Of a stretch of DNA of 64,000 nucleotides, positions 1 through 8,557 are shown in pieces (within the stretch, counting starts at the first letter, position 1; the number at the start of each line of letters is the position of its first letter). The notes beneath the pieces are model-generated. The model worked only from the letters and a program-made list of their open reading frames with translations, searched no databases and had not been told where the DNA came from. This DNA is from Campylobacter sp. RM16189 (lineage in GTDB: Bacteria > Campylobacterota > Campylobacteria > Campylobacterales > Campylobacteraceae): contig NZ_LIWR01000004.1 in NCBI RefSeq assembly GCF_012978815.1, positions 1 to 64,000 on the forward strand. Direction: 5' to 3'. The position numbers and the translations under genes were made by a program.

Positions 1-122
1 AACTTGGCTATAGATATTTGTATGTTATATTTATATGATAGTTGTTGCTTTTAAATATCATATTTTCTTTAGAAGTATTAATTTGTTTTATAAAAAGCTT
101 ACATAACCTACTTAAATATACT

Positions 123-1425
123 CTACATTTCAACTCCTACTATGTCATGCGTACTTTTAATCTGCTCTACATTAGTAAAATTTGCAATCTTTGGAAATTC
201 AACCCTTTGATTTTGTTCCACACACATCTCCCACTCCATAAGTCCATTCTCCCTTAGCTCTTTTATAGATACATTATTTAAATATCCGATTTGTAATGTA
301 TTGCCCTTTTTTATGAACTTGTCAACCAAATAGTGCTGCTTAATATTCTCAATACCCTCTTTATCATCCCAATCTTTTAAATATCTTGTTATATTTGCAG
401 CTATCCCTGCGTAGTTTATTTTTGTTACTTTATCCCATAGTTTTTTGCCAGTTATAATAACTCTTGAGAAAAATTTAGATATCTCGTTGATATTTCTGGG
501 ATTAAAGTTTTCTAACTCATTAGGCTTTAGAGCTAGTTTTTCAATAATTTCATCTGAATATAGCCCTTTGTCTATAGCTTGCTTAGCTTCATTAAATCTA
601 TCTACTAGATATATATAAGGCGTATAATGCTTATTTTTCTTAAAAAGATATGCAGTGTTTTCTTGTTTAAAATACAGATGTCTTCCTTGCTTATTATGAA
701 GTATAGTGTTGCTGCCCTCTTTGATTAGTTTTGTGGTTTGATCAAAGTAGCTCATAAGATCATAAATAGGCACATTATCATACAGTCTCTGCAAGCTAAC
801 CCTAGTTAGATATTTTTCATTGTCTTTGGGTTCGTGCTGTAGAATTATGGCTTTTGCATGTTGATAATCTTTTAAAATTCCTTCAAACCCTTTTTTGCTT
901 AATAATCTCTTTCTCTTTTGCTAGCCCTATGTCATATTCGGATTGTTTTATTATCTTACTGTTATCCAAAATTTGACCCGGTACTATAATCAGCTCAGTA
1001 TCTTTTTTGGGTGCATAGTAAAGTTGAGAAGGTGTTTTGTAAACTTCATCAACTTTGTCTTTTAATCCCAGAAACTTTGTTGTATTATCCATATATATCT
1101 TATATCCGGTAGTTTTATGTTTTAAATAGTCAAATGCATTGAGTGTTGATATTAGAAGTCTAAACTTCTGCGTCTTTTCATCCAAAAGATGAGAAGCCGA
1201 AGGGTAGATATATCCTTGAATACCTTTTGAGTTTAGAGTATTTACTGCATCATTTATTGTGAACTGCGGCTTTTTATTATCGCTATTATCTATATCATAA
1301 ATTAGCAGAGGATTAACTTTTGCTATATTTTCATTACTTCTCTTACCTCTCTCAAATACAGCCGTCGATATAGCTGAATATGACTTTAGGGTGCTTTCTA
1401 GATTAGAAGGCTCAATCTCTATCAT
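123..1425 (-). pseudogene. Frameshifted primase-like gene of an integrated element
   Basis: Two open frames, 1425 to 883 and (without needing a start codon) about 897 to 123, form one gene. The first frame ends in TGA at 883-885. The second continues without interruption from the same place in another frame, through a run of six A on the coding strand (plus-strand T run near 891-896). A one-base indel in that run would explain the break. The N-terminal part has features I associate with primase-polymerase proteins of mobile elements: an acidic motif YDIDN, then YPSASH, then FRLLIS, and later PSQLYYAPK. The rest has no motif I recognise. The likely start is the ATG at 1425, overlapping the end of the truncated integrase. 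Joined length would be about 430 residues. The primase assignment is inference from motif layout only; the frameshift is directly visible but could also be a sequencing error. Confidence 0.55.
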
Positions 1426-1879
1426 CTTCCAACCCGTTGAGCGCTTGATATTTTGGTTTTTTCTTTGTGCTACCCGGCAATAGCTTAAAATCATCACTTA
1501 CGCTAATTTTTATCTTATAGTTTTGCGGTATTGCGGCACCGTTTTTCTGTTTTTGCTCTATGTATATATTAAATAGGCTTTTAAATTTATACTTATCGTT
1601 CTTGCCTTTAATAGTATATATATCCTTACCACTTTCAAGCTCTTTTAGGAGTTTTACGGCATCCATCCTTGCTTCGCTTACACTATTGCCTTCTCTAAAC
1701 TCACCTATTGTAAGCGACTTATCATCTTTTGTTCTTATAAAGAATGTTTTCTTACCACTTGGGTTAAGCCATAAATATAACTCTTTGGGATTCCCTACAG
1801 CTATTTTCTTTTTAGATTTTGGAGGTTGCAGTTTTCTAATATCTTTATCTTGAAGGTTTGCCTTAGAGATGTTTGCCAT
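1412..1879 (-). pseudogene. Truncated tyrosine integrase (arm-binding domain only)
   Basis: The 155-residue product starts like the integrases that carry an N-terminal arm-binding domain (DUF4102 type): a basic start, then ELYLWLNPSGKKTFFIR and LTIGEFREG, then the SEARMDAVKLL helix. A complete integrase of this family is near 400 residues and ends with the R...HxxR...Y catalytic core. None of those residues is present, and after about residue 110 the sequence runs directly into the start of the primase-like gene. This fits an internal deletion. The start ATG at 1877-1879 is preceded by AAAGGAA. The gene reads away from the ssrA 3' end about 215 bases away, which is the usual position of an integrase next to its attachment site. 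It should not be able to recombine. Confidence 0.7.
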
Positions 1880-2093
1880 TTAATTCCTTTCGTTTTCATG
1901 TTTTCTTATGTTTTTTTACAAAAGTCCCAGAATTAAAAAAAGTCCCTTAATTAGTCCCTGAATTAATCAGAAACAATTATAGCACAAAGGGTAATCAAAG
2001 CAACTAATTGGAAATCAAAAATGCTGTAAAGCCCTTAAGTAAGGCATTTAACAGAATTAAAAAGAAAGGATTGAAACTTAAAGAAAATTTAAA

Positions 2094-2120
2094 TGGTGGA
2101 AGCGAGGGGGATCGAACCCC
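2094..2120 (-). other. Presumed attachment site at the ssrA 3' end
   Basis: The last 27 bases of tmRNA (T-arm, acceptor strand and CCA) adjoin a truncated integrase gene and element-like genes. The 3' end of ssrA is a well-known target of tyrosine integrases. The second copy of the repeat would lie to the left of this window, so the site cannot be proved here. Bases 1880-2093, between integrase and tmRNA, hold no gene that I can see. Confidence 0.45.
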
Positions 2121-2454
2121 TGTCCAAAAACAAACCACCCACAGCCTCTACACGCTTAGCAAAAGTGAAAAATTCATCTAGCAAAGCTCACTTTCCAAAA
2201 CCAAAAGCTAGACTAAGACAAAATTTCAGCTTATAGTTCGTCAGACCACAAACCTACTCTATCTAGGGTTACTCGCTATATTTTTTAGATAGTATCAAAA
2301 ACAAGCAGGGCTCAACTGAACTTACGCAGCTTTAGCGTAAGCAGGAGCGAATTTAACGTTATTTGCGTTTAATTTTAACTTGAGCTTTTTACGCTTTGCT
2401 CAAAGCGACGTGCCACCATGTGCGCTCTGCTCCTGTCGAAGCCAAGTCGCTCCC
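2094..2454 (-). ncRNA. ssrA: tmRNA (transfer-messenger RNA)
   Basis: tmRNA rescues stalled ribosomes and adds a degradation tag, together with SmpB. The 5' end (GGGAGCG, at 2448-2454) pairs with the 3' strand CGCTTCC before the encoded ACCA, giving a 7-bp acceptor stem with one G-U pair. The T-arm reads GGGGTTCGATCCCCC. The tag frame at 2322-2366 reads ANNVKFAPAYAKAA followed by TAA, the tag I recall for Campylobacter. Total length is 361 nt with CCA, usual for a one-piece tmRNA. The 3' end borders remnants of an integrated element. Confidence 0.97.
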
Positions 2455-2493
2455 ATAAAAAGTTACGTATTGTAGTTTATTTTAATCTTTTTG

Positions 2494-2901
2494 TCAAATA
2501 TCGAGTCTTGAAGGAATTTTCACAATCATAGGATTTAAAACACTAAAAAATTCAGCATCAACCTCTATATCTTCACGATATTTGCTAAATTGATCACTTA
2601 CCACTAGTAGCCAATCCACAAATTCATCATTTGCAGGCCCTCTTAGATCCCTTGCTTCAGAGCAAATTTCTTCACTAAGAGTAGTAAGTTTTAATATAGG
2701 ATCAATCTTCATAAATGATGTAGCCGATTTAATATTGTGAAAAATTCTAAATAACTCCTCTATACTACTCTTGTATCTATCCTCCCTAGCAAGATCAATT
2801 ATGAGAGGTTCCATAAGCTCACACATCATAGAATAGTGCGTTAAAAATTCTTCAACAATATCATAAGAGTAGTCAATTTCAAGATTTTTTAATATCCCCA
2901 T
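2494..2901 (-). CDS. HPt (histidine phosphotransfer) domain protein
   Basis: The 135-residue, wholly helical protein has the signature FHNIKSATSFM, with His55, Lys58 and Ser59 in the positions of the HPt motif (H-x-x-K-G/S). Such domains carry a phosphoryl group between a sensor kinase and a response regulator. No kinase or receiver gene adjoins it, so its partner is unknown. The gene is divergent from panB with an 84-base gap between start codons, and it lies just beyond the 5' end of ssrA. It is a stand-alone domain without membrane segments. Confidence 0.75.
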   Translation of the reverse strand: MGILKNLEIDYSYDIVEEFLTHYSMMCELMEPLIIDLAREDRYKSSIEELFRIFHNIKSATSFMKIDPILKLTTLSEEICSEARDLRGPANDEFVDWLLVVSDQFSKYREDIEVDAEFFSVLNPMIVKIPSRLDI

Positions 2902-2945
2902 TTTTATATCCTTAAATATTCAGAGTGATTGTAGCATTTTTTTGA

Positions 2946-2951
2946 TAAAAT
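2946..2951 (+). promoter_or_regulatory. Likely -10 box for panB
   Basis: TAAAAT lies 34 bases before the panB ATG, preceded by a T-rich run (TTTTTTTGA), which is the usual look of Campylobacter sigma-70 promoters where a conserved -35 box is missing. Confidence 0.4.
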
Positions 2952-2985
2952 TAGAAAATTTAACTAAATAAAAAGTGATATAGAA

Positions 2986-3801
2986 ATGCTTTTAAAAGAA
3001 AAAAAAAATACAATAACCGACATCAAAAACAAAAAACTAATCCAACCTATAGTTCCCATAGTTGCGATTACAGCTTATGATGCACTTTTTGCTAGGCTTT
3101 TTGATGATTACGTTGATATTATTTTAATAGGAGATAGTCTTAACTTGAGCTTCAATGGCAAAAAAGATACATTAAGCTCCTCAATGGAGATTATGCTGTA
3201 TCATACAAAAGCCGTTTGTGCTGGCTCAAAACACGCTTTTAAAGTCGCAGACATGCCTTTTGCAAGCTACATAAATGAAAAAACAGCAATTAAAAATGCT
3301 TCGAAATTTTTTAAACAAACCAATGCCGAGGCTATTAAGCTAGAGGGTGGACTAAGAGTAACAAAAATCATAAAAAGGCTTTGCGAGGAGGGAATAAGTG
3401 TGATGGGCCATATAGGGCTTATGCCCCAACAGGTAAGATTAGAGGGTGGATACAAAGTAAAAGGTCGCGCACAAGATGATGAAAATAGGCTTATTGAAGA
3501 GGCAATAGCTATAGAAGAGGCTGGCGCATTTTCTATAGTTATTGAAGGAGTAATAGAAAGCGTAGCAGAAAAAGTGGCTAAGAGTGTTAAAATACCGGTT
3601 ATAGGCATAGGTTCAGGAGTTAAGGTGGACGGGCAAATTTTAGTCTGGTCAGATATGCTAGGATTCTTTGAAGAGTTTAAACCAAAATTTGCAAAACGTT
3701 ATATCGATGGCTCAAATTTGGTTCGTGAAGCGGTGCAAAGATACGCGGAAGAAGTAAAAAATAGAGCTTTTCCAAGCGAAGAATACAAATACAAAATTTA
3801 G
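2986..3801 (+). CDS. panB: 3-methyl-2-oxobutanoate hydroxymethyltransferase
   Basis: PanB transfers a hydroxymethyl group from methylene-tetrahydrofolate to 2-oxoisovalerate, the first committed step of pantothenate (coenzyme A) synthesis. The 271-residue length fits the family. Visible signatures are VAITAYDALFARLF near the start, the metal-binding IGDSLNLSFNG, the YHTKAV helix, ADMPFASY, KLEGG and GHIGLMPQ, with the C-terminal IGIGSG loop. panC and panD are not adjacent. The start ATG at 2986 gives the normal N terminus. The next gene (a Sel1-repeat protein) follows after 8 bases, so the two may be co-transcribed. Confidence 0.95.
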   Translation: MLLKEKKNTITDIKNKKLIQPIVPIVAITAYDALFARLFDDYVDIILIGDSLNLSFNGKKDTLSSSMEIMLYHTKAVCAGSKHAFKVADMPFASYINEKTAIKNASKFFKQTNAEAIKLEGGLRVTKIIKRLCEEGISVMGHIGLMPQQVRLEGGYKVKGRAQDDENRLIEEAIAIEEAGAFSIVIEGVIESVAEKVAKSVKIPVIGIGSGVKVDGQILVWSDMLGFFEEFKPKFAKRYIDGSNLVREAVQRYAEEVKNRAFPSEEYKYKI

Positions 3802-3809
3802 GATAGATA

Positions 3810-4649
3810 ATGAAATTTAAAATTTTAATATTATTTTTAATTTTTACAAGTCAAATTTTTGCTATGCAGAGTGAAATATCGCAGGCCAGAGATGCATTTG
3901 AAAAAAAAGATTACAAAAAAGTCAAGGAAATAGTGACAAAAATTTGCGATAAAGGCGATGGATACGGATGTGCTGTTTTGGGAGATATGTATTATAAAGG
4001 GCTTGGCATCGAGCAAGATAAAAAAATGGCATACGAGTTTTTTAACAAAGCTTGTGAGCTAAAAAATGGGACAGGATGCTTTGATCTAGCCCTTATATAT
4101 AAAAAAGGCGAGATTGTAAACAAAAATACAAAAAGAGTTTTTGAACTTTACTCAAAGGCTTGCGAGCTAAAAGAGGATAATGCCTGCACAAATTTGGGCG
4201 TTATGTATTACAATGGTGAGGGTACTGAAAAAGATCACCGCAAAGCATTTGATCTTTATTATAAAGCTTGCGAACTATACAATGGAACTGCATGCTTTAA
4301 TATAGCATCTATGATATACGAAGGAGTATCTACCGAAAAAAATTATAAAAACGCCTTGAAATTTTTTGATCGCTCATGCTATATGAAAAACGCTCTTGGA
4401 TGTAATGCTCTAGGCATAATGTATGAAAACGGCTACGGAACAGATAAAAACGTCTATAATGCCTACGATTCATACGCAACAGCTTGCCATATGGGCAATG
4501 AAAATGGATGCAATGCACTCGGAATCAAATTTGAAAATGGAAAAATAGACGAAAAAAAATACGAGGAGTATGAGTCTATAGCTGCTTCTTGCAAGATGGG
4601 CGACAAGCAAAGATGCGAAATACTGCAAAAGCTATTGGAGAAATTTTAG
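3810..4649 (+). CDS. Secreted Sel1-repeat, cysteine-rich Hcp-like protein
   Basis: The 279-residue protein starts with a signal peptide (MKFKILILFLIFTSQIFA, cleavage after A18). It then has about six Sel1-like repeats of 36 residues, each with a pair of cysteines spaced as in the Helicobacter cysteine-rich (Hcp) proteins: repeated units such as GCFDLALIYKKGE and ACTNLGVMYYNGEG followed by FxxACEL. The pairs would form one disulphide per repeat, placing the protein in the periplasm or outside the cell. Old annotations call such proteins beta-lactamases (HcpA binds penicillin), but no catalytic motif is visible. It lies between panB and ruvB on the same strand, 8 and 9 bases away. Confidence 0.85.
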   Translation: MKFKILILFLIFTSQIFAMQSEISQARDAFEKKDYKKVKEIVTKICDKGDGYGCAVLGDMYYKGLGIEQDKKMAYEFFNKACELKNGTGCFDLALIYKKGEIVNKNTKRVFELYSKACELKEDNACTNLGVMYYNGEGTEKDHRKAFDLYYKACELYNGTACFNIASMIYEGVSTEKNYKNALKFFDRSCYMKNALGCNALGIMYENGYGTDKNVYNAYDSYATACHMGNENGCNALGIKFENGKIDEKKYEEYESIAASCKMGDKQRCEILQKLLEKF

Positions 4650-4658
4650 GTAAATTTG

Positions 4659-5675
4659 ATGGATAGAATCGTAGAAATAGAAAAAGTAAGCTTTGAAAGC
4701 GAGTTTGAAACATCGCTTCGCCCTGCAAAATTTGAAGACTATATCGGGCAAGAAAAGATAAAGCAGAATTTAGATGTCTTCATAAAGGCTGCTAAAAAGC
4801 GCGGAGAGTGCCTTGATCACGTGCTTTTTTACGGACCTCCCGGGCTTGGTAAAACCACTCTTGCGCACATCATCTCAAACGAGATGGGGGTAAGCATAAA
4901 AATGACCGCTGCACCGATGATCGAAAAGAGCGGAGATCTTGCTGCCGTGCTTACAAATTTGCAAGAAGGCGACGTGCTCTTTATCGATGAAATTCACCGC
5001 TTAAGCTCGGCTATCGAAGAGGTGCTTTACCCTGCGATGGAGGACTTTAGGCTTGATATCATCATAGGCTCAGGCCCTGCAGCACAAACGATCAAGATCG
5101 ATCTGCCTAAATTTACGCTAATAGGCGCTACAACAAGAGCCGGCATGATCTCAGCTCCGCTTAGAGATCGCTTCGGAATGGACTTTAGACTTCAGTTTTA
5201 CAGCCACGAAGAGCTAGCCAAAATAGTTCAAATAGCATCCGTAAAGCTTGGCAAAGAGTGTGAAAAGCTAGCCGCACTTGAAATCGCAAGACGCGCCAGA
5301 GCAACACCTAGAATCGCGCTTAGACTGCTAAAGCGAATTCGCGACTTTGCCGAAGTAAACGATGAGCTTATTATCTCTCAAAAACGTGCTAAAGAGGCAC
5401 TTGACGCACTTGGAGTAAATGAAATCGGCTTTGACGAGATGGATATAAAATATCTTAAAATTTTACTTGAAGCCAAAAGAAGACCACTAGGATTAAACAC
5501 TATAGCGGCTGCACTTAGTGAGGACGAAGGCACGATAGAAGACGTTATAGAACCTTATTTACTTGCAAACGGCTTTATTGAAAGAACCGCAAAAGGTAGA
5601 ATAGCAAGCGCAAAATGCTTTGATACTTTTAAACTAAATTTTAAAGAGCAAAAAGGACTTTTTGATGGTCAATAA
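4659..5675 (+). CDS. ruvB: Holliday junction branch migration helicase RuvB
   Basis: RuvB is the AAA+ motor that drives branch migration of Holliday junctions with RuvA, before RuvC cleavage. The 338-residue length is standard. It shows the N-terminal [12 protein letters not shown], Walker [12 protein letters not shown], Walker [10 protein letters not shown], sensor and arginine-finger region [10 protein letters not shown] and PLRDRFG, and the C-terminal winged helix with [11 protein letters not shown] 4659 is preferred over the TTG just before it. The next gene overlaps its end by 11 bases. Confidence 0.96.
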   Translation: MDRIVEIEKVSFESEFETSLRPAKFEDYIGQEKIKQNLDVFIKAAKKRGECLDHVLFYGPPGLGKTTLAHIISNEMGVSIKMTAAPMIEKSGDLAAVLTNLQEGDVLFIDEIHRLSSAIEEVLYPAMEDFRLDIIIGSGPAAQTIKIDLPKFTLIGATTRAGMISAPLRDRFGMDFRLQFYSHEELAKIVQIASVKLGKECEKLAALEIARRARATPRIALRLLKRIRDFAEVNDELIISQKRAKEALDALGVNEIGFDEMDIKYLKILLEAKRRPLGLNTIAAALSEDEGTIEDVIEPYLLANGFIERTAKGRIASAKCFDTFKLNFKEQKGLFDGQ

Positions 5676-6711
5676 CAGTAGAATTTTCTTCGGAATTTTC
5701 GTATTTTTCGCAATCTCTTTGGTTATTTATTTATTTAAGCCATTTTTGCTAAATATTTTTATAGCCGCTCTGCTAGCGGTCGCGACATCTAATATAAACG
5801 TTAAATTTTTAGAACTTACCAAAAACCGCAAAACACTATCAGCAGCACTTACTACGGTAGTTTTGTTTTTACTATTCATCGCTCCTTTTATCTACGCTGT
5901 GATAGAGCTTACAAGGCAAGCAGCCGGATTTAATATGAATAACGTTACAAATACTATTGATTATATTAAAAACTATGATTTCGCACTTCCGGCAAGCATA
6001 GATTTTTTAGAACCTAAATTTAAAGAGCTAATTGCAAATATAGACATAAAGGCGATCTCAGCTAACATTATTTCAAATTTAGCAAACATTGGTAAATTAA
6101 GCGCTAAATTCTTAACCGATATGGTCATAATCGTAGTTTTTGTATTTTTCTCTTTCGTTTACGGAAACGATCTTGTGAGTTATCTAAAAGAGGCTCTTCC
6201 TATGCAAAAAGAGGATACTCAATTCATACTTAGCGAAGTAGCAAATGTAATGAGTGTCGTGTTCTTTTCGATAATAGCCAATATGATCTTACAAGGATTT
6301 TTATTTGCGATTATAACGATGTTCTTTGGATACAACGGCTTTTTAACAGGCATTGTATTTGGTTTTTCATCTTTAATTCCCGTAGTCGGCGGGCTACTTG
6401 CATGGGGGCCTATCAGCTTATATGAATTTGCTAACGGAAATACTATGGGAGCGATAATAATAGCACTTTATACTATCATTATGATATCAATAGTGGCAGA
6501 TACTTTTTTAAAACCATTAATAATTAAATTTATAAATGATAGACTAGTTGAGATTCCAACTAAAATCAACGAGCTTCTTATATTTTTCGCGATGATAGCA
6601 GGCATCACAACATTTGGTTTTTGGGGCATAATACTTGGCCCGGCGATTGTGACATTCTTTCTCTCCACAATTAAGCTTTATGTCTTACTTAAAGAGAGAT
6701 CCTTTGTCTAA
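5665..6711 (+). CDS. AI-2E family (PerM/TqsA-like) transporter
   Basis: The 348-residue integral membrane protein has two N-terminal helices, a hydrophilic stretch (about residues 75-145), then five or six further helices. The C-terminal half includes [14 protein letters not shown] and [17 protein letters not shown] segments, the typical AI-2E family core. Family members export varied substrates (autoinducer-2, Na+/H+ exchange), so the substrate cannot be read from sequence. ATG 5665 overlaps the end of ruvB, so translation is probably coupled. The gene is convergent with the dynamin genes, and only one base separates the stop codons. Confidence 0.8.
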   Translation: MVNNSRIFFGIFVFFAISLVIYLFKPFLLNIFIAALLAVATSNINVKFLELTKNRKTLSAALTTVVLFLLFIAPFIYAVIELTRQAAGFNMNNVTNTIDYIKNYDFALPASIDFLEPKFKELIANIDIKAISANIISNLANIGKLSAKFLTDMVIIVVFVFFSFVYGNDLVSYLKEALPMQKEDTQFILSEVANVMSVVFFSIIANMILQGFLFAIITMFFGYNGFLTGIVFGFSSLIPVVGGLLAWGPISLYEFANGNTMGAIIIALYTIIMISIVADTFLKPLIIKFINDRLVEIPTKINELLIFFAMIAGITTFGFWGIILGPAIVTFFLSTIKLYVLLKERSFV

Positions 6712-6712
6712 A

Positions 6713-8557
6713 TTAGTCACAACAAAAAGATAAACTAAGATTTTCAAGCTCGCTCTTTAGGGCTTTATGTCTATTTGAGAGGCTATTTAGCTGCTCTATT
6801 TTAGCCTCTTTTATCTCGCCAAATTCCATTCTAAGCTCATTTATAATTTTGTTCAAAAATGAGCTATTTGATAGCATCTCATTTTCAAATTCATATAAAT
6901 TAAGAGATATCAAAACCCTATCAAAAGTCTCAGCACTAGTTGGGATAAATAGCGCAAAATGCAGCGGATCTTTTTCGTAAGCAATGGCGGAGTTTTCGAT
7001 CTTATCTTTTATAAAATGCACAGCAATTTTTATAGCATTTTCATAGTTTGCAACTACTTTTAAATTTAGCTTTTCAAAAAACAAAGAGAGCTTTTGAAGC
7101 TTGTTAAATTTAACCGTTTCAAAATCTCTTAATATCAATCTATAAATTTGCCCCGCATAAGTTCTAATCGTAGCAAACTCAGTATCAGAGTGTATAGAAA
7201 TCTCTTTAATTATATTTTCAAACTCGGATTTATAAATCAGAAATTCACGCTCTAAATTTTTATAAATTTCATCGATCTCAGCCTTAAGCTCATCCTCAAG
7301 TATAGATAAATTTCGCCTATAAATTCTAAAAAATTTACTAAGCTTTACATCATTATAAATAAGCTTTGAAAAAATCTCATCACTATCAAAGCTCATCATT
7401 TCATACTCTTGCCTTTCGTAAATATCACTCTTTAAAAGCGACTTTTTGGATATAAATTTATACTTTTTTTTAGGCTTTAAACTACTTAAAATTTCATCAC
7501 TAATAAACTTTGAAATTTCCTTTATTTCATTAAAGGCTGTCTCTGTTTTTGGTTTAAATTTATTTTTAATTCGCTCTAAATTTGCATCAAGTTCAAAATC
7601 AAATTTAGTTACAACCTCTTTAGCCTTTTCGTAAATTTCACAAAAATACTCATGCTGATTTATACTTTGAGCCAAAATACTCTCGCATTTTTTTAACACA
7701 AATTTCTTTTTTATTTTTTCGCTCGTAAAGTGTCTATCTATAGCATCTAAAACACTTTTAAAATTTGAAACAAGCATTAAATTTTCATCTTGATTTTTTC
7801 TAGCCAAATTAGCCTGCTTAGCAGAAATAGCAATAATCTCTTCAAAAATTCCATCAAATGTTATTTTCGCATGAGCCAATACATTTTCGAGCTCAAGATC
7901 GCTTAGTTTATCCTTTTGATTTAATACACAAATTGCTGTTTTACCAGTATTTTGCAAGAACTCTTTAAGATCATTTAATTCACTTGCGCGAGCGGCATTT
8001 TCTATAAGGCTTAGCCAAATAACGCTTGAAACGGAATCCAAAACCTCTTTGGTTATGTTAGTATCCGAGCTTGATAGCGAATTAAGTCCAGGAGTATCGA
8101 TAAAATTTACAAGTTTTAAAATAGGATTTGGCGCATATATACAAAGCTCCTTAACTTCATCGCCATAAACGCGCTGATCGACGAATTTAGCTATTTCATT
8201 CACATTTAGACTAAGCTCTTTGCCATTTTTATAATCCACTCTTAAAGAAAAATTTTCGCCATATTTTATGCGCGTGAGCCTCGCAGTTACCGGTGTAACT
8301 CCTGTAGGCAAAATATCAAAGCCCAAAAGAGCATTTAAAAAGGTCGATTTACCACTTGAAAACTGCCCTATAATAGCGATCTGAACAGGCTCGCTTAAAA
8401 ACAGATCAAGCTTTCTAAGCTCATCTTTTAATTCACTACTAGGGTGAAATTTAGGCTCTAAAAGCGCATTTTCATAAGCTTTAAATCGCCCGTAAAAATC
8501 ATCTCCGAAAATTTTAAAATAGGTCATCTTGTAAGAGGATATAAATTTTTCAAGCAT
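6713..8557 (-). CDS. Bacterial dynamin-like GTPase, smaller partner (DLP2-like)
   Basis: The 614-residue protein has an N-terminal dynamin-type GTPase domain: G1 GQFSSGKST (near residue 64), G3 FIDTPGLNSL, and G4 LNQKDKL. Long helical segments follow (about residues 270-600), as expected for neck and trunk regions, with a modestly hydrophobic segment (HFALFIPTSA) that could be a membrane paddle. Its start overlaps the end of the upstream larger dynamin by 8 bases. This tandem pair after frdB matches C. jejuni Cj0411/Cj0412 as I recall them (728 and 609 residues), whose structures showed a hetero-tetramer that tethers membranes. The function here is inferred from that homology. Confidence 0.85.
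   Translation of the reverse strand: MLEKFISSYKMTYFKIFGDDFYGRFKAYENALLEPKFHPSSELKDELRKLDLFLSEPVQIAIIGQFSSGKSTFLNALLGFDILPTGVTPVTARLTRIKYGENFSLRVDYKNGKELSLNVNEIAKFVDQRVYGDEVKELCIYAPNPILKLVNFIDTPGLNSLSSSDTNITKEVLDSVSSVIWLSLIENAARASELNDLKEFLQNTGKTAICVLNQKDKLSDLELENVLAHAKITFDGIFEEIIAISAKQANLARKNQDENLMLVSNFKSVLDAIDRHFTSEKIKKKFVLKKCESILAQSINQHEYFCEIYEKAKEVVTKFDFELDANLERIKNKFKPKTETAFNEIKEISKFISDEILSSLKPKKKYKFISKKSLLKSDIYERQEYEMMSFDSDEIFSKLIYNDVKLSKFFRIYRRNLSILEDELKAEIDEIYKNLEREFLIYKSEFENIIKEISIHSDTEFATIRTYAGQIYRLILRDFETVKFNKLQKLSLFFEKLNLKVVANYENAIKIAVHFIKDKIENSAIAYEKDPLHFALFIPTSAETFDRVLISLNLYEFENEMLSNSSFLNKIINELRMEFGEIKEAKIEQLNSLSNRHKALKSELENLSLSFCCD

Noticed and set aside
1560..1853. A 97-codon plus-strand frame with hydrophobic product
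   Set aside because: It is exactly antisense to the integrase arm domain, which has clear family motifs; such hydrophobic shadows are common opposite lysine-rich genes.
3810..4649. Sel1/Hcp protein as a beta-lactamase
   Set aside because: Older annotation calls this class beta-lactamases; no serine or metallo-beta-lactamase motif can be seen, so only the repeat class is given.
5665..6711. AI-2E family protein as autoinducer-2 exporter
   Set aside because: Only the family is readable; members have different substrates and there is no luxS-related context.
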